DNA of 64,000 nt, from NCBI GenBank assembly GCA_013397115.1, contig VWZW01006244.1, positions 1,644,882 through 1,708,881 on the forward strand. Reading direction: 5' to 3'. A model generated the notes under the pieces. The model saw nothing but the letters and a program-made list of their open reading frames with translations, did no database searches and had not been told where the DNA came from. The stretch is from Edolisoma coerulescens. Lineage: Eukaryota; Chordata; Aves; Passeriformes; Campephagidae. Below are positions 1 to 11,607 of this stretch, in pieces (the stretch's first letter is position 1; each line of letters begins with the position of its first letter). A program made the translations under genes and the position numbers.

Positions 1-160
1 CAGGGGCTGCCCAGGGAGGTTTGGAGTGCCCATCCCTGGAAGTGTTCAAAAATGTGTGGATGTGGCACTCGGGGATGTGGTTTCGTGGTGAACAGGGTGG
101 TGCCGGGTTGATGGTTGGACTCAATCTTAAAAGGTCTTTTCCAGCCTTAATTATTGTGTG
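1..160 (+). mobile_element. CR1 LINE fragment, 3' end, cut by window edge
   Basis: The piece reads in CR1 sense orientation: a 'gctgcccagggaggt' block, 'catccctggaagtgttcaa', a 'gatgtggcactcggggatgtgg' type segment and 'ggttggactcaatctt..aggtcttttccagcct' at the 3' end. CR1 is the dominant avian non-LTR retrotransposon; it copies from its 3' end and usually leaves 5'-truncated pieces. This is the 'GGCACTTGGGGA' subfamily type, older than the 'CTGCCCATGGCAGGG' type that dominates elsewhere here. The terminal octamer repeat has decayed to an ATTATTGTG-like tail. The true 5' boundary lies left of the window. Confidence 0.85.
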
Positions 161-273
161 GAAATAGAAGATCTGTAAGGTGTGAGAAAGAGCTTGAAAA
201 TCCAGTATTTTTAGATGTAAATCAATTTTTATATTTGTAAATTTGCAATGTTCAGGAACGAGAAATTTTTGGG

Positions 274-435
274 GAAAGTTTTTTTGTTCAGTCATCAGAA
301 CAAAATTCATGGAAGGAAGGAAGGAAGGAAGGGAGGAANGAAAGTTTTTTTGTTCAGTCATCAGAACAAAATTCAAGGAAGGAAGGAAGGAAGGAAGGAA
401 GGAAGGAAGGAAGGAAGGAAGGAAGGAAGGAAGGT
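274..435. repeat. (GGAA)n microsatellite with a 65-bp duplicated end at a single N
   Basis: A GGAA run at about 311-338 is interrupted by one N at 339, and a longer run follows at 376-434. The 36 bases before the first run (from 274, 'gaaagtttttttgttcagtc...') recur directly after the N from 340. The two halves therefore look like overlapping contig ends that were abutted instead of merged. The repeat itself is real; its length and the copy of its flank are doubtful. Confidence 0.85.
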
Positions 436-439
436 TTGT

Positions 440-1142
440 TCTTAAAGAGTCAATCCAAGCATTTTCCAAGATGTACAAGAGGACGGAGTGACAGGACAAG
501 TAATTTTGCAAAGGAAAGTCGTGGGAAGGCCGTGGTGATTTCATTTTAAGCCAGGAAAAAGAACTTGAAACATGGGCATGAAAAAACTTCAATCAAAGGT
601 TCCAAGAAAAATCCCAGTCTGGCAAAGCTGTTGATAAAGAAAACTGAACATCTGACTATGAAAAGTTCAAAGACATCAATAAGTGTCTGCAGACGGAAAC
701 AGAAAAAGGAAAATTATGCATCAAAACACGGAGAATCCTTGTGTTTTATGGTTGTTAAATGGTTTATCAAGGTCCTGGAAAGTTGTTAAAACCCAAACAG
801 GAATTACGGATTTGAAACGAGCAGACAAACAGTCAAAAATTTTTTTTCCCAAGTTATAAAAGGAAAAGAAGGAACATCTTAAATTGTTTCTTTTTTGCTT
901 TTTTAAATCATTCCATGAACTGTGCACAACTCCAGGAAGGTGACATGGTCACCCCGGCAATTTCGGATCCTAAAATCAGCATAAATTTGTAAGATTTCTG
1001 ATTTTCCAAAAGCCACGAACACTTTGCTCCGAACCATTCAGCTTCCTTGGAAAACATGAAGAAAATTTTAACGGAGATGTCACGTCCAGAGTGACAATAT
1101 TGGATTTAATTTATGGTACCTACTGTAGGATATATAAAAGGT
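440..1142. other. Single-copy noncoding stretch with promoter-like motifs at its right end
   Basis: No repeat or exon is recognisable in the AT-rich body. The right end holds a 6-bp inverted repeat (TGTCAC 1078-1083, GTGACA 1091-1096), an inverted CCAAT pentamer (ATTGG 1109-1113) and a good TATA consensus (TATATAAAAGG 1131-1141). No downstream gene is visible; a CR1 fragment follows immediately. Confidence 0.5.
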
Positions 1143-1275
1143 GGATTCATCATCCCTGGAGAGGCTTAAAGGACGCGGAGAGGTGGCACTTAGGGATGTG
1201 ATTTAATGGTGGATTTGGCAGTGCTGGTTTAAGGATTGGACTCGATGCTCTCCAAGGGCTTTTCCAGCCTGGATC
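1143..1275 (+). mobile_element. CR1 LINE fragment, 3' end
   Basis: Reads 'catccctggagaggcttaaa', then 'gtggcacttagggatgtgattta', 'ggcagtgctggtttaaggattggactcgatgctct' and 'gcttttccagcct'. Same subfamily type as the piece at the left edge. No intact terminal octamer is left. Confidence 0.85.
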
Positions 1276-4200
1276 CAGATCTAAAGGAAGCCAGTCTGCT
1301 GCTGAGTTTCAGGTGGATTAATTTCCACTGGCTCAGAGGTTTTCGGAGGCAGAGGAATATCCAGCTCATTTTGGGGATTAGTGTTATTCCCTGGATTTTT
1401 CAATAACCACCCCATGTCAGGATTTATGGCTTCTCTGTTCTGATGGAGAAATGCAACAGGTCCATCCCGATGCCAGCACTCCCAGGGAGGGAAACATGTT
1501 CCTGCCTTCCTGCTCCTGTTGGGCCAGGGCTGGGACAGCCCTTGGCTAATCCTCATCTGAAGGGAATGGGAATGAAAGGACAGACACAACATTTCCGGAA
1601 AACAGTCTGGACTTATTTGGGTTTTTTCCTATGATCTCAAGACAGATCTGAGAGTTGCTGCAAAGAGCTGATTCAACTTCTCTTTGCTGCAAGGAGCTGC
1701 TGGTTCTCCCTTCTGGAGAGAGACAAACTAAATCCCACCCCTTCATCCCCTTCCTCATTCCCAAATCCCCTAAAAGAGCTGCCCCTCTTTCCACTGGAAG
1801 ATCCCATTTCCTCCCTTGCACTTCCACTGTGCTCTAACCCCACTATCGAAGCTTAAAACAATAAAATTTTGGGAAAACCCCACATTTTCCATTTTGTCCA
1901 TGTGCCAAGCACTGCATCCTGTCTGGACCAGAGATTGTTTGAGACCTTGCACTGATAAATTATGAGTATTAGGGATATTTTTGGGAAAGTAGGGGAACTT
2001 CAAAGACATGCCTTTGCTTGAACAGCTGCCTGGAAAATTAAGAGCTCGGAACAAAACCAGTATCCGATCAGAGGAAATCCTAATCCGTGTCTCTCCTACG
2101 TTTCTGGTTTTTTAGCTGTGTTGTTTTCAAGTTGTCCCTGTGTTATAAAATCCTCCCTCACTCTGGTCCTTGGAAAGGCCCATTTATGGACATAAATGAT
2201 GATAAAATCTCCTCACTCCTACAGAACATGTCTGTTCCCAACATTTTAGGGATTTACTGCTGTCAAAACTACCAGGATGACAGATTTGGTAGAGCAAATC
2301 CTCCTTAATAACCCAAATAAAGAAGTTGACAAGAAACATGTAGAAGACACTTATCTGTATGACGGCATTCAAATAAATCAGAATTAAAGCTTGGATTTGT
2401 TGATGTGGAGTCAGAATCAACATCAAGAGCTATGGAAAACTCAGATCTGGAAAAGTGGTGACACAGAGAAGCTCACACATGGACCAGAAGATTCTATCAG
2501 TGACCATGTTGACGCATCCCATGAGCAGATGGAGATATCCACTCAGGATGACAGAATCAGTCAGATTTCAGAAAACCAGGATGAACCTTGGCCTTAAAAG
2601 AGGTGAATCTCATGGCTGTGATCCATGACTGGATGTAAGAGATCCAGCCTCTCTGCTCAGCTTCTGGATATTGGGAAAGATGAGACCTGTGCATCTCAGG
2701 TGGCTTCAACGTCACCATTTAGGCAGTGGAGTTAATCCTCAATGGAGATGTTGTAGACCCAGTGATGGTGACTCAACACTTCCTTGCAGATGGCCTAGAG
2801 GAGCTGAATTCCTAATCTAGGAGGGACTCTTCTAGGATCCAGAACTCACACACTGGTCCAGAAGAGCCAGACTCTGGGAATCTGGTCATGGACTTGGTTG
2901 CTGAGCATTCTGTTCTGCTCAGGCCAAATAAACCCAAAATATGAGAGTTTGGATAACAGCATCAAATTTTCTTGGAGCCTGTTTTTATGGGAGGTCTGGA
3001 TGTGGCCCCCTGGACTGATCGTTATTGTAAGGAATGTTTATATGGACCAAGAGGCTCAGACCCACCAGTAACTCCATGAGGAACGTGCCGGTCTTCCCTG
3101 CCAAGCGGATCTTTGGCCACTGTGCATTGATAAGCAGGAATGGCTCGGACTGGGGTTGGATTTGTGTCCATGGGAACATCTTTGCGATGGCACCTCCAGC
3201 TTCCACGGAACGCCAACAGGGAACAGCAGCACTTGCCAACATCTTTTTTCCTTCCCGAGCTGGTTCTTTCCATCTCTTCTACAATATTCGTGTGGGAATT
3301 TGCTTGTTATTGATTAACTTTCTAATGTATGGATTCTGGGCCTGCGTGGAGATTCAAAAAAGGTCAATAAATTATCCCTAGGGCTGATTTTCACTTGTTC
3401 CCTGTCTCACGTGGGCGTTAAGACAGACAAAAATTGCCTCTCCCTTTTCTCAGTAATTTTTCCAACCCCACTGGCTTTTATTAAACTCATTTATTTATTT
3501 TTCCCTCCTTTCCCTGTCAGTTTTAAGTGGCTGCTCCCTCATCCCCAGTACTGGCTCACAAAACATATATGGAAAGGGAAATAATTTATTGTTCAATTAT
3601 TTGCTTTTCTGTTGGCAGATGTGACGTGTTCCCTTCTGTTTGATGGGGCTTTTTCTGCCCCAGTAGCGTGGGGGAAAATTAATGACTTCTTTTAGTCTTT
3701 TATTTTTTAATTTTGACTTCATAAAGGTATTTTTTACCTTTGAAAAAAAAAACCTTTGTGATCTCAACAACCACGTAATGAATACGAGTGAATAACCAGG
3801 CTATCCACGAAATGTTTTCCTGGGTGTTCCCTTCTGCACCAGCCAATTTTTCCTCAGTTTCAGGAAGGCAGCCAAGATAAGGAAATATTCATCATTTCTG
3901 TACTGCATTATTTCAGTGGAAACAAAGGCTCACGCTGTGCATATTTGTGTATATTGTGCATTGATTGTAGGCGCTGTCATCCTGAATCCAGGATTTCAGA
4001 GTGCCTTTGGAGCCTTCCAGTTCTCCAGTCATTCATGGAAAAGCCGTCCAGATAAGTGAGAGAAGCTGTGGTTATAATTCTGGTGCTGCTGCAAAGCCAA
4101 ATCTTGGCATTTCTGCCCCTTTTGTCCATAACCTCCTCTTGTCCCCCTCTGACACAAAAGTTTGTGTGGCCATTCATTGAACTTGACCAAGGAACTGATC

Positions 4201-4437
4201 CAGCTGAAAAAGAACCTGGGGAAAAAAAATCAGAATTTATTTTTGCCTCCAGATCAGCTCCTTGCTGGAGTTCACTGCTTGGTCAGGAAACTTGGAGGGC
4301 AGGAAGAGCTCTGGGATTGACCTGAGGGCAGGAGAGGGAAGCAGGAGGGGAGGGATGTTTAACTGGGATTCACACCAAATCCAAAAGGCCTTAAAAATCT
4401 TCACCCTGACAAGGAGTTGTCTGAGGTAACCAGCCGT
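1276..4437. other. Single-copy noncoding DNA, 3.2 kb
   Basis: No repeat or RNA gene is recognised. Two stretches have a protein-like look without support. At 2430-2597 (+) an acidic Ser/Asp/Glu-rich frame ends in stop, and an AATAAA lies at about 2927. At 3034-3381 (+) a 115-codon frame has a short hydrophobic segment near its end. Neither matches a family I know and neither has a convincing splice site. A small hairpin (AAAGGTA/TACCTTT, 3723-3729 and 3735-3741) sits in AT-rich DNA. Confidence 0.5.
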
Positions 4438-4638
4438 AGGATCACGGAATTGTTTAGGTTGGGAAAGGCCTCTGAAATCAAAGACCAACAATTAATCCAA
4501 GGCCACCCCTGACCCATGTCCACAAGTGCCACATCCACAAGACTTTTTAGGGATGGGACTCCACCACTGCCCTGGGCAGTTGTGCCAGGGCTGGACAGCC
4601 CTTTCCATGAAGAAATTTTTCCCAATATCCAACCTAAC
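4438..4638 (-). mobile_element. CR1 LINE fragment, minus strand
   Basis: On the plus strand it begins 'ggatcacggaattgtttaggttgggaa' (complement of the CR1 3' end). It continues through 'ccacaagtgccacatccac', 'agggatgggactccaccactgccctgggcag' and 'gaagaaatttttcccaatatccaacctaa'. This is the 'AAGTGCCACATC' subfamily, distinct from the commoner 'CCATGGGCAGGGACA' type. Confidence 0.9.
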
Positions 4639-5883
4639 TATGGGCTAGGAGAGATTGTGATACAGGAGATTATTATGGAAGCAATAGGATGTGTCAGACA
4701 CCCTCTTCTGGAATATCTGCCTATACTGGGAAAGAAGGGAATAAATCAGGGAATTCTTTTCTACCTCTCTGAGATAAATCCTGCTGAAGATTCACTGAAG
4801 TCATCAAGACTTCTGTGCATTTTCACCTGAAACCACATGATGGATTGCCCATCCCTAAACAATGACATTCCAGGTCTGAGAGGAATCTGAGGAGAGTGGT
4901 GGGAAAAGTTTGGCTGAAAATTAATCTCACAGGACAGAAAATATGTCAAAAAAAATTTAAAAATCAGTAATTATAGAGAAAACCAGGCTGTGCTTAAAGG
5001 CAAGATGAGGAGTTGGGTATCTTTCCAAAATCCTTCCCTGTCCAGAAAATGGAAATTAAATAATTTTTTAATTATGAACAAGTAATCAATAATTACCAAG
5101 TCTTACCACAGTTAAAACGTGTGTGCATGAAAAATTAATTATCTCAATTAGTAAGGGGAGGCTCTCTGCAGGTTTTTGTCTCATTCTTGTGAAAAACTCC
5201 TCTTCATACGTCCCATTTGTCCAAAGACAAACTCCAGGATTCTCCGTGCCCAGCAATTCCCAACCTAAGCCTGATTTAGGCAGCTTTAGAGGCGTTCCCT
5301 AAGGGACTAAAGGTTGGGAGATCAGGACATTGCCAGGGAAAGTCCAGTCAGGAAGGAAGGCTGTGGTAATGAAATTAATTCAACCTTTAATGACTGGGCA
5401 GGTACAGAGCAGCAATCCATGGATCTCTCCAAGGATCTGGACGCATATATGAAAAAATTCCACATTCTGCTTCCTTCTCTCAACATTGGTACAGAGTTCA
5501 TAAATGGATTTTTGGCCAAAATAGACTTTTCCAAGCCTGAGATAGCAGAGAGGAAAAGGAGAGGCAGAGAGCAGGAAAACTCCCACTAATGTGTCATCCA
5601 AACCCAGATAAAATTTCTGTGACACCAGAACTATAATTATAACTATAATTAGAATTTTGATCAGACATCTTCAGCAACCTCCAGCTAATCTTAGCTTTGC
5701 TGAGATGGACATAAGACCCACAGGAACGTCACTGCCATGCTGGGAAGGGAAACAGGAACATTAAATTATTTATTCACAGCTGTGGAGAAAATTCCTATGG
5801 GGTCTATAAGATGGACTCTATCCCAAAACTTTGTCATATGATCTTATCCCATTTTTGAGAGATAAAAGTATTCAAGGCAATGA
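4639..5883. other. Single-copy noncoding DNA
   Basis: AT-rich sequence without recognised repeats, apart from a short internal duplication of a 'ctataattata' unit at about 5627-5652. The frames at 5314-5589 overlap one another on both strands and show no family signature. Confidence 0.5.
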
Positions 5884-6136
5884 CAGAATCCCAGAACGAT
5901 TCAGGCTGGAAGGGACCTTAGTGGTCCTCTTTTCCAACTTCTTCACCTTCCACTATCCCAGGTTGCTCCAAGCCCCATCCAGCCTGGTCTTGGACACTGC
6001 CAGGGATCCAGGGGCAGCCACAGCTTCTCTGGGAAATCCATTCCTGGCCCTCACCACCTTCACAGCCAAGAATTCCATCCCAATATCCCATCTATCCCTG
6101 CTCTCTGTCAGTGGGAAGCCATTCCCCCTTGTCCTG
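5884..6136 (-). mobile_element. CR1 LINE fragment, minus strand (passerine-type subfamily)
   Basis: Starts 'cagaatcccagaacgattcaggctggaagggacctt' and runs through the full 'ccactatcccaggttgctcc', 'ggacactgccagggatccag' and 'ccaatatcccatcta' blocks, to 'gtgggaagccattcccccttgtcctg'. It lacks the distal 'ttctccaggctgaa' part, so the insertion was truncated there. Confidence 0.93.
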
Positions 6137-7358
6137 GAAGAAATGTACGGGATGGATGGACATGTAATGAAAGCTGTAAAGGAGAAAACATTTTAGGGAT
6201 GGATTAGACTTTGGTTTTAGGAGTTTGGAGGTTCTCATGGATGCTGTATCCATACATGTAGAGCAGAACATTTCTCCAGTGGGACGTCTCTGCATTAATC
6301 AGCTTCAAATATACCCTATGGAATATCCTGCCTTTTCCAGCCTGGAAAACAGAAGAACAGCAATTGGAATTAAAATTCCTCATGTTCTGCTTTGTCCACA
6401 TGCACAGGGTCCAGACTAGAAGACAACTCCTTGTTAAAGTTCTAACCATGGCTCTTCCTTGGCCTCAAATCCATCAATTTTTCCTCCATTTTCTTACAGT
6501 ATGGGAAGGTGATTAAATTCCTTCCCAATAGTTCAAGGAGATTGGAAACAATCCTAATAGGGGGTGGTTCCCTTAGACTAGGGGAGGCTGGTGGTGATGT
6601 AACTTGGAATTTGTAAGAGGGAAGGATAATGATACCAGAAGTAAGGAAAAAGGAGAAAATGTTCTTCTTTACAGGGTGGAAGTTTGGGAAGGAGCACACC
6701 TAGGTCAGGATGCGCCGGGAATGCTGTAAAAGTGTTACTGGTTATCCTGGTTTGTGCTGAGGTTGGATGCTGGGCTGGATCAAACAGGGATGTTTCTGGT
6801 GCCTGAACTGTGGAAACTACTTTAATCAGAAATTACTGTAAAACAAGAGATTTCAGTTTGCCAGAACATCTCATTCATGTTTGGAGAAGGATTTTTAATG
6901 GATTTTTAAATTTTGAATTTATTTTTCCTCACACAACAGTTTGCAGATTTAGCATCGCCCATAGGGTGACATAGATCATTCCCAACTGGGGGAATCTCCC
7001 AATTTCCATTGGCTTAGAAGTTCCCTTGATGCAGAACTGATGCTGCTTCTATGGATCGTGATTTTTCCCTGAGTGCCTTGATTTTTCCTCTTGGCACTCA
7101 GGAAAACATTGGCCCTCCCCACACCATTTCTCTGCCCTGGCAAGGACCATGACATCAGGCCTCAAAGCCAGGGGTGTGGCCTGATGTATTCAATTCTTCC
7201 CTCTTTCCTCTGCTTGTTCCTGGACGTTAATTGTGTGGGGACTGGGGCAGGAGCAGTGTGTGCTTCGGAGGCTGCCAAATCCAACGGATCCAGCCAAGTG
7301 AAAAATAAAAAGGTCGGGTTCAAAAGTCTAAGTGAGAGAGCCGCAGGTTTTCCGATGG

Positions 7359-7374
7359 CTTTGACATCTCAAAG
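7359..7374. promoter_or_regulatory. Inverted pair of TCF/LEF-type motifs
   Basis: The 16 bases form CTTTGA-CATC-TCAAAG, a perfect inverted repeat of the TCF/LEF core with a 4-bp spacer. About 15 bp downstream is a 'cctttgtttg' stretch resembling SOX or FOX sites. TCF/LEF proteins are HMG-box factors of the Wnt pathway that bind CTTTGA-like cores. Binding here is inference from the motif alone. Confidence 0.3.
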
Positions 7375-8152
7375 GGTCTGATGGATGTTTCCTTTGTTTG
7401 TTCTGTGACCACGCAGAAGTGCTATAGAAATTCAGGCAAATCCCATGCTCTCCTCCCCTTAGCTGATCCAGAGTGAACGTAGCTGGGATTATTTATCCTG
7501 GTTTATTATTCCTTGGGCCACATCAAAAGCTCGTCCTTCCCTCTGACAAGCGCCCTTGACGCTGTTTCGAGATGTGAAATACACACAATTCATAAACAAC
7601 TTTCTTCCATCATCCCTGCAATACACTGTGGGAAAAATAAATTACAAGGAACTCCAATTCTCCACCCAAAACTCCACCAGGGAGCCCTGAAAACAATTTA
7701 CCTCTTGCTTCTTAATTTGAAACCTAACAGAAAATCTGTCCTCTGGATTCAGAGTGAGTCAGAGCTCACTGCAGATAAAAGCGGGTGTGGTGGTGGAAGG
7801 AGGGAGGGCAGGAAACAGATGTGTCTGTGGGGTTTCTGTCTGGGCAACTGGGTGAGCTCAGGGGCCCTTGATGAAGGTCTGGGATAGTTCTTTAATTGGT
7901 GTAAATTAAGGTTGAATTTACTCTGATTTACTCAGCGGAGCATCGACCCCTTTTCTGTTTGTATGGATCAGTCAGAATCCAAATCTCGAAGTCTCTGAAG
8001 AGCCAAATTCAGCTCTAGTTGGGCCATCCCTCCCCAGTTGAAAGCTCACTTTAAATCACTGCATTTATCTCCTTGATTAAATTAATTAATTTAATTAATT
8101 ATACTTTGTGAAAGAAGAGATTTAAGGCGAGAGATTAAAAACCCCCACTTGG

Positions 8153-8188
8153 GAGTTCAGCGGCAGACGGGTCTCCTTTGCTGAACTC
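8153..8188. repeat. Perfect 9-bp inverted repeat (hairpin)
   Basis: GAGTTCAGC at 8153-8161 is the exact complement of GCTGAACTC at 8180-8188, with an 18-base loop containing 'gcagacgg'. An A-run follows at about 8198. It could be a structured element or chance. Confidence 0.4.
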
Positions 8189-9323
8189 AAAGCAGCAAAA
8201 AAAAAAATTGTCAAAACAAAGAGGCACTTTCTTTCCATAAGGCATCAGCATTGGAAAACGATGGGATAATTGGCTTCCTTCAGGAAGGAGACTATAGAGA
8301 CTCTCAGTTCTGCTTCCCCAGATCTCCAGCTCCCCTTTGGAAAAGGTTTCCGTGCATGTTCAGTGATTATCCCATCAGCGGGGAGGACACTGGGAAGCAC
8401 CTGATGAAGAAACATGGGAAGATCCAAACCAAACAGAAGTGGGAGCAGAGGAGCCAGCTCTGCAGAACATTGGATAACTGCAGCCTTTAATTTTTAAAGG
8501 AAAATTTTCCACTTCTTCAGTGAAAGGTCACATCTGGCAAACATTGCGAGAGTGTTAACAATTAGAAAAATGAAATATCTTTGCCTTCAATTTTAGTTGA
8601 CAAAATAAATATGAGAATTCCATTGATCCTTTTAACAGACCATTGTATTATTCTTTGGGATATAGTGAATTTCCAGCCTATTTCCAATCTGATCCAATTA
8701 AAGGGAATGAAACTTCAATGGCAAATCACGAGGCCTCTCCCGCGTTGGTTCCAAAAAACCTCTCATAAATACCTCAAGGAATTGTTTTTATCCTCTGGTG
8801 ACTCAACAGGATCCCCATAAAAATCGAGAGCCACATTTTAGATGGGATGTTTTACATGGATGGGCACCAGCGCTGGGACCTGTAACAGGGAATTTTTGTA
8901 AGGAATTTATTCCCCTTCCCAGGCTGTATTACCCTGTAACGCCTTGGAGATGGGGCAGGAGGAGATGGGAATTATTTCCTACACCCTCGAATGGAGGTCT
9001 TGTCTTGGGCATGATTGTAGGTGGTCCGAAAAGACCCTTTTTGATGTTGACTCAGGAGAAATAGGATCCAATTTCCTTGGTTGTTCTTGTCCGTGCTCCA
9101 TCACTTCAGCAGAATTTTTCCAGAGCATCCCAAGTCTTCCCTGAGCTTAAGGAATTGCTGTGATGCTTTGCTAAAAGGGTTTGTAAGGGTGGTCTCTGTC
9201 ACTGTGCACCTCGGAGGAGGAAGAAAATTCCACCAAAACCTAAACATAGTCATTATTTACCCTCTTCCATCCCAGATTTCATGGTGTCCTGGCAATGGAG
9301 ATGTGGCAGCACAGGACCAGTTT

Positions 9324-9690
9324 CAGAGAATCCCAGGATGGTTTGGGTTGGAAGGGAATTTATGGATCATCTCATTCCACAGTCAGGGACACCTCCCACT
9401 ATCCCAGCGTGATCCAAGCCCCATCCAACCTGGCCTTGGACACTTTCAGGGATCCAGGGGCAGCCGCAGCTTCTCTGGGAATTCCAGCCCAGCCCCTCCC
9501 CACCCTCCCAGCCAGGAATTCCTTCCCAATATCCCATCTAAACATTCCCTCTTTTAGTTTCAAGCCATTCCCTCGCATCCTGTCACTCCAACCCTTGTCC
9601 ACAGCCTCTCTCCATCTTCCCCGTTGGCTCATTCAGGTCCTGGAATATCACAACGAGGTCACCCCAAAGTTTCTTTTCTCCAGGCTGGAA
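9324..9690 (-). mobile_element. CR1 LINE fragment, minus strand, longer copy
   Basis: Begins 'cagagaatcccaggatggtttggg' and carries all 3' UTR blocks up to 'gtcctggaatatcacaacgaggtcaccccaaag' and 'ttttctccaggctgga'. It is therefore one of the longer passerine-type copies here. The short frames on both strands between 9295 and 9732 are this element read in different frames, not host genes. Confidence 0.93.
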
Positions 9691-10759
9691 AAATTTTCCT
9701 GTAGGAATGTGCAGAGTTTTAGTCCCATCTAAAAAAGTCTATTTCTGTTTTATGAGCAGGATTGATTTCTGATGGAAAAAAAATCAACATTTGATTGCAC
9801 ATTCTCTATTCTGGAATACTTTCCAGAATCTCTTTAAAATACACTGGCTTTCCAACAGCTTTCTTGTTTGTAGCTCTTGAACATAAGGAATTACAATGTC
9901 AAGAATCAGATTTGGGCCATATACATTTTTCAGAACCTATAGAAAATGCAAATATTTTTAGAAGACATTGAAATTTTTCCCCAAACATGTCACACAAAGT
10001 TTCTTTTTATTCTCACAGGTTTTTCATTGATAAATAAACACTGAAGCACTGAGGAAACTTTGGGTTCTTCAAAATATCTTTTGGGAAATAATTATCTTGA
10101 TTTCACTCAACGAGAGCCAGTGTTGTTTATTTTTATGGAATTTTTTTTTCTTTATTTGGCATCGGTTTACTTACATAGGAATATCCAGAAATACATAAAA
10201 TAAAATTAACTGAAAGAACTTTCTTGTTTGGATTTGTAATGGGGAATGATTTGTATGCTGAAAAAAATAAATAAACAGATAAATAAATAAAGCTGCAACA
10301 CACTTTACTCTTTGAAACATTCCCTGAACTTTTTGTGGAGTAACAACAAGAGGAATAAAAGGAAAATGAGTTAAAAAAAATCATTTCAATCACTACATGA
10401 AAGTTCAGTTTCTTGTAGTATCGGCCCAGCTAAACCCACCCATGGGTCTGCAGGTACAGCATCAATCCCACAATTCTTCCTCCCCTCCAACCTTTCATTT
10501 CCATTTGGAATTTCTCCCAGAACATTTTAACTCTTTTCCTTGATCCTGGAGCAACACTTTGATTGCTTGCAGCTGACTAAAGCTGGAGACAAGACATGGA
10601 AAAGCATCAGAGGGAGCTGAACTTGAAGAGCAAAACCTGGAATGCTGTAACACATCAGGATTATCCCTGAGTGTTTGGGAGCTTTTCTGTGCCTGCAGGA
10701 GCAGTAGGATGAACTCTGTATCCTGGAGAAAGTCCATGGGCCTCCAATCTGGATGGCAT
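9691..10759. other. AT-rich single-copy DNA
   Basis: Contains an (AAAT)n-like stretch at about 10260-10291 and several A and T runs. No repeat family or exon recognised. Confidence 0.5.
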
Positions 10760-10940
10760 TCCACAGCTTTGCCCAGAGAAGTTTTGGATGTGCCATCCCT
10801 GGAAGTGTCCAAGGCCAGGCTGGACGGGGCTTGGAGCAACCTGGGATAGTGGGAGGTGTCCCTGCCCATGGCAGGGAGAGGAACTGGATGATCCTTAAGG
10901 TCCCTTCCAACCCAAACCATTCTGGAATTCTGGGATTCAT
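10760..10940 (+). mobile_element. CR1 LINE fragment, 3' end
   Basis: Sense orientation: 'gcccagagaag', 'ccctggaagtgtccaaggcc', 'gggatagtgggaggtgtccctgcc', then 'ggatgatccttaaggtccct' and a tail 'ctggaattctgggattcata'. The tail keeps two recognisable units of the terminal octamer repeat. Confidence 0.93.
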
Positions 10941-11501
10941 ACAAGCTAAGAAAGCAGGTTCCTCCACAAAAGGAAATGGACAGGTCCCTTTCACCTTCAG
11001 TCAACTAAGGACAAAAGTCTAATTCCCGAGTTTGGGATGGTCTCCATTCCCACACACATTCCCAGCCATATCCCAGACTCTCCATGCTCCACCCAATTGC
11101 TTGGTACCTTCAGAGCAGCCAAACCTCAGCCTCACTCTCCCTGCTGTGCATCCCCTGATCCTCCTCTCCTCTGCCAACCTTTCCTTGGCACTCCCATCAT
11201 GTCAAAATCCTGTTTCATTCCTGAAAATTCCCTGTTGCCCAATTTCCAGCCCACTGCCAAGTTTGCGCCCTTATTTCTTGTACAGCAAGCAGCCATGTTT
11301 TCATGGAGTCTCTCCATTTTCAGACATCATTGCATTTGCATATGGAGTCTCCCTATTTTCAGAGATCGTTCCCAATTTGTATCACTAGAGAACAAATACT
11401 TCCAGTATTTTATTGGGAAGAGCTGAAAAGTCAAGTTGTCTGATTTATTTTCCTGTTACAATATCCTCACAGAATTCCCATTCCTTTGCTTATCCTATCA
11501 A
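10941..11501. other. Single-copy noncoding DNA
   Basis: Pyrimidine-biased sequence. Overlapping frames at 11032-11426 on both strands are proline/serine/leucine-rich because of composition. A diverged direct repeat of a 'tggagtctccctattttcaga' unit lies near 11304 and 11344. Confidence 0.4.
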
Positions 11502-11607
11502 CAGAGAATCATGGAATCCTAAAATGGTTTGGATAGGGAGGGACTTTAAGGATCATCTCATTCCAAGCCCCTGCCATGCACAGGGACAACTTCCACTGGA
11601 GCAGGTT
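11502..11607 (-). mobile_element. Short CR1 LINE fragment, minus strand
   Basis: Plus-strand reading 'cagagaatcatggaatcctaaaatggtttgg', 'ggactttaaggatcatctcattcc', 'cctgccatgcacagggacaac' and then an abrupt stop after 'ttccact'. It retains only about the last hundred bases of the element. Confidence 0.9.

Larger units (their letters stand above)
6137..9323. other. Single-copy noncoding DNA with two short palindromic sites
   Basis: No transposon or exon recognised across 3.2 kb. The 7200-7650 part is less AT-rich and has motifs typical of conserved noncoding elements, including the TCF/LEF-type palindrome annotated separately. A 9-bp perfect hairpin stem lies at 8153-8161 / 8180-8188. A run of TTAA/ATTA units lies at 8077-8102. 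Confidence 0.5.

Noticed and set aside
2391..2597. Acidic Ser/Asp/Glu-rich frame with a downstream AATAAA, considered as a decayed exon or gag remnant.
   Set aside because: Frames shift within 100 bases, nothing in it is recognisable, and no LTR or acceptor is nearby.
3034..3381. 115-codon frame with a hydrophobic segment, considered as a small membrane protein.
   Set aside because: The opposite strand is equally open (2985-3273). No family resemblance and no splice or promoter support.
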